Shown: positions 5,422 to 5,895 of the stretch, one piece after another
Layout of the letters: each line of letters starts with the position of its first letter
Position numbering within the stretch: position 1 is the first letter of the stretch
Source: Bacteroidota bacterium
GTDB lineage: Bacteria; Bacteroidota; Bacteroidia; Flavobacteriales; Flavobacteriaceae
Length of the DNA: 5,895 nucleotides
Direction: 5' to 3'
Assembly (NCBI GenBank): GCA_024280815.1
Contig: JAJRPL010000207.1
Span: 1-5,895 of the forward strand
Position numbers and translations under genes: made by a program
The notes under the pieces: model-generated
The model's database searches: none
What the model was told of the DNA's origin: nothing
What the model saw: only the letters and a program-made list of their open reading frames with translations

Positions 5422-5431
5422 TATACCCTTT
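5406..5431 (-). terminator. accC: Intrinsic terminator after accC (leftward)
   Basis: An 11-bp stem (5406-5416 with 5421-5431) has a 4-nt loop. In the leftward transcript it reads AAAGGGUAUAG-UUUU-CUAUAUCCUUU, continuous with one G-U pair, and runs into UUUUUUUA. In a rightward transcript the same position would be an A-C mismatch, so the hairpin is built for transcription arriving from accC. It begins 52 bp after the accC stop codon and precedes the Lrp/AsnC promoter. Confidence 0.8.
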
Positions 5432-5483
5432 ATTTTTTAGTACAATCTATAAACCTGAGTTTGAATTCATGTTATAAATTAGA

Positions 5484-5895
5484 CTATTCTTCTTTCATTT
5501 CAAAATCTTCCATAAATTTTGTAGTATAATTACCTGCCAAATAATCAGGATGATCCATTAATTGTCTATGAAAAGGTATGGTCGTCTTTACACCTTCAAT
5601 CACAAATTCATCTAAAGCTCTTTTCATTTTATTAATAGCTTCTTCTCTTGTTTGGGCTGTAGTTATTAATTTGGCAATCATTGAGTCATAATTTGGAGGT
5701 ATGGTGTAATCTGCATACACATGTGTATCCAAACGCACTCCATGACCTCCAGGTGAATGTAATGTCGTAATTTTACCAGGCGATGGTCTAAAATTATTAA
5801 ACGGATCTTCTGCATTTATTCTACATTCAATAGAGTGCATTTTAGGTGTGTAATTTTTACCAGAAATTGGCACACCTGAAGCTACCAAAATTTGC
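5484..5895 (-). CDS. accC: Biotin carboxylase subunit of acetyl-CoA carboxylase, C-terminal part
   Basis: The last 136 residues of AccC; the frame stays open to the right edge, so the start is outside the window (family length about 450 aa). AccC carboxylates the biotin of AccB using ATP and bicarbonate, the first half of malonyl-CoA synthesis for fatty acids. The segment is the biotin carboxylase C-terminal domain: HSIECRINAEDPFNNFRPSPGKI near its start, then GVRLDTHVYADYTIPPNYDSMIAKLI, whose Arg aligns with the catalytic Arg338 of the E. coli enzyme, and the helical tail REEAINKMKRALDEFVIEGVKTTIPFH. A TTG at 5888-5886 could be read as a start but lies mid-domain and is preceded by family-typical in-frame residues (QI), so it is not one. 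Pyruvate or propionyl-CoA carboxylase biotin carboxylase domains are close relatives, but the clean stop favours a stand-alone AccC. A terminator follows. accB is expected just upstream, outside the window. Confidence 0.93.
   Translation of the reverse strand, partial: QILVASGVPISGKNYTPKMHSIECRINAEDPFNNFRPSPGKITTLHSPGGHGVRLDTHVYADYTIPPNYDSMIAKLITTAQTREEAINKMKRALDEFVIEGVKTTIPFHRQLMDHPDYLAGNYTTKFMEDFEMKEE

Noticed and set aside
5886..5888. TTG as start of a 134-aa protein at the right edge
   Set aside because: The frame continues upstream to the window edge with residues typical of biotin carboxylase, so this is an internal Leu codon of accC.
1..5895. CRISPR array, phage, IS transposase, toxin-antitoxin or defence genes
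   Set aside because: No repeat-spacer pattern, transposase, integrase or toxin-like frame is present. All open frames of note are housekeeping or transport genes.

Overview
The window looks like a piece of an AT-rich Flavobacteriaceae (Bacteroidota) chromosome. Four things point there: very low G+C with A/T-rich third codon positions; start codons preceded by A-rich stretches and no clear Shine-Dalgarno sequence; promoter-like boxes of the Bacteroidota type (TTTG/TTG plus TAnnTTTG); and the proteins themselves, namely flavobacterial-style ExbB/ExbD, a short outer-membrane barrel protein ending its signal peptide in ...YSQ, and a type I asparaginase. Nothing indicates a plasmid, phage or island. 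I see ordinary core genome plus one GC-rich interspersed element.

Left part (1-2820, all minus strand, so transcription runs right to left): a compact four-gene operon read exbB (2749-1991), a 148-aa multi-helix membrane protein (1983-1537), a first ExbD (1530-940) and a second ExbD (931-464), with gaps of only 7, 6 and 8 bp. A Bacteroidota-type promoter lies just upstream of exbB. A strong hairpin (408-442) lies after the last exbD. Beyond it the 5' 130 codons of a secreted outer-membrane beta-barrel protein run off the left edge. The operon should encode an inner-membrane proton-driven motor that energises TonB-type outer-membrane transport or a related process. The small membrane protein and the CxxC-bearing ExbD are its least explained parts.

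Middle (2823-4783): a tRNA-Ser(GGA) gene and a cytoplasmic-type asparaginase (ansA), both on the minus strand. An 81-bp divergent region separates ansA from a plus-strand membrane zinc metallopeptidase of the YugP family with an intact HEVGH site.

Right part (4784-5895): a convergent intergenic region carries a 27-bp GC-rich imperfect palindrome flanked by 6-bp direct repeats, then an AT-rich inverted repeat. After it come an Lrp/AsnC-family regulator on the minus strand, its promoter, a leftward intrinsic terminator, and the C-terminal part of biotin carboxylase (accC), whose start lies beyond the right edge. The Lrp/AsnC start is set at 5372 because the upstream alternative overlaps the promoter -7 box.

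No clearly new biological system is visible. The best candidates for something under-described are the conserved-looking extra membrane subunit inside the exbB-exbD operon and the GC-rich insertion-like palindrome at 4791-4817.
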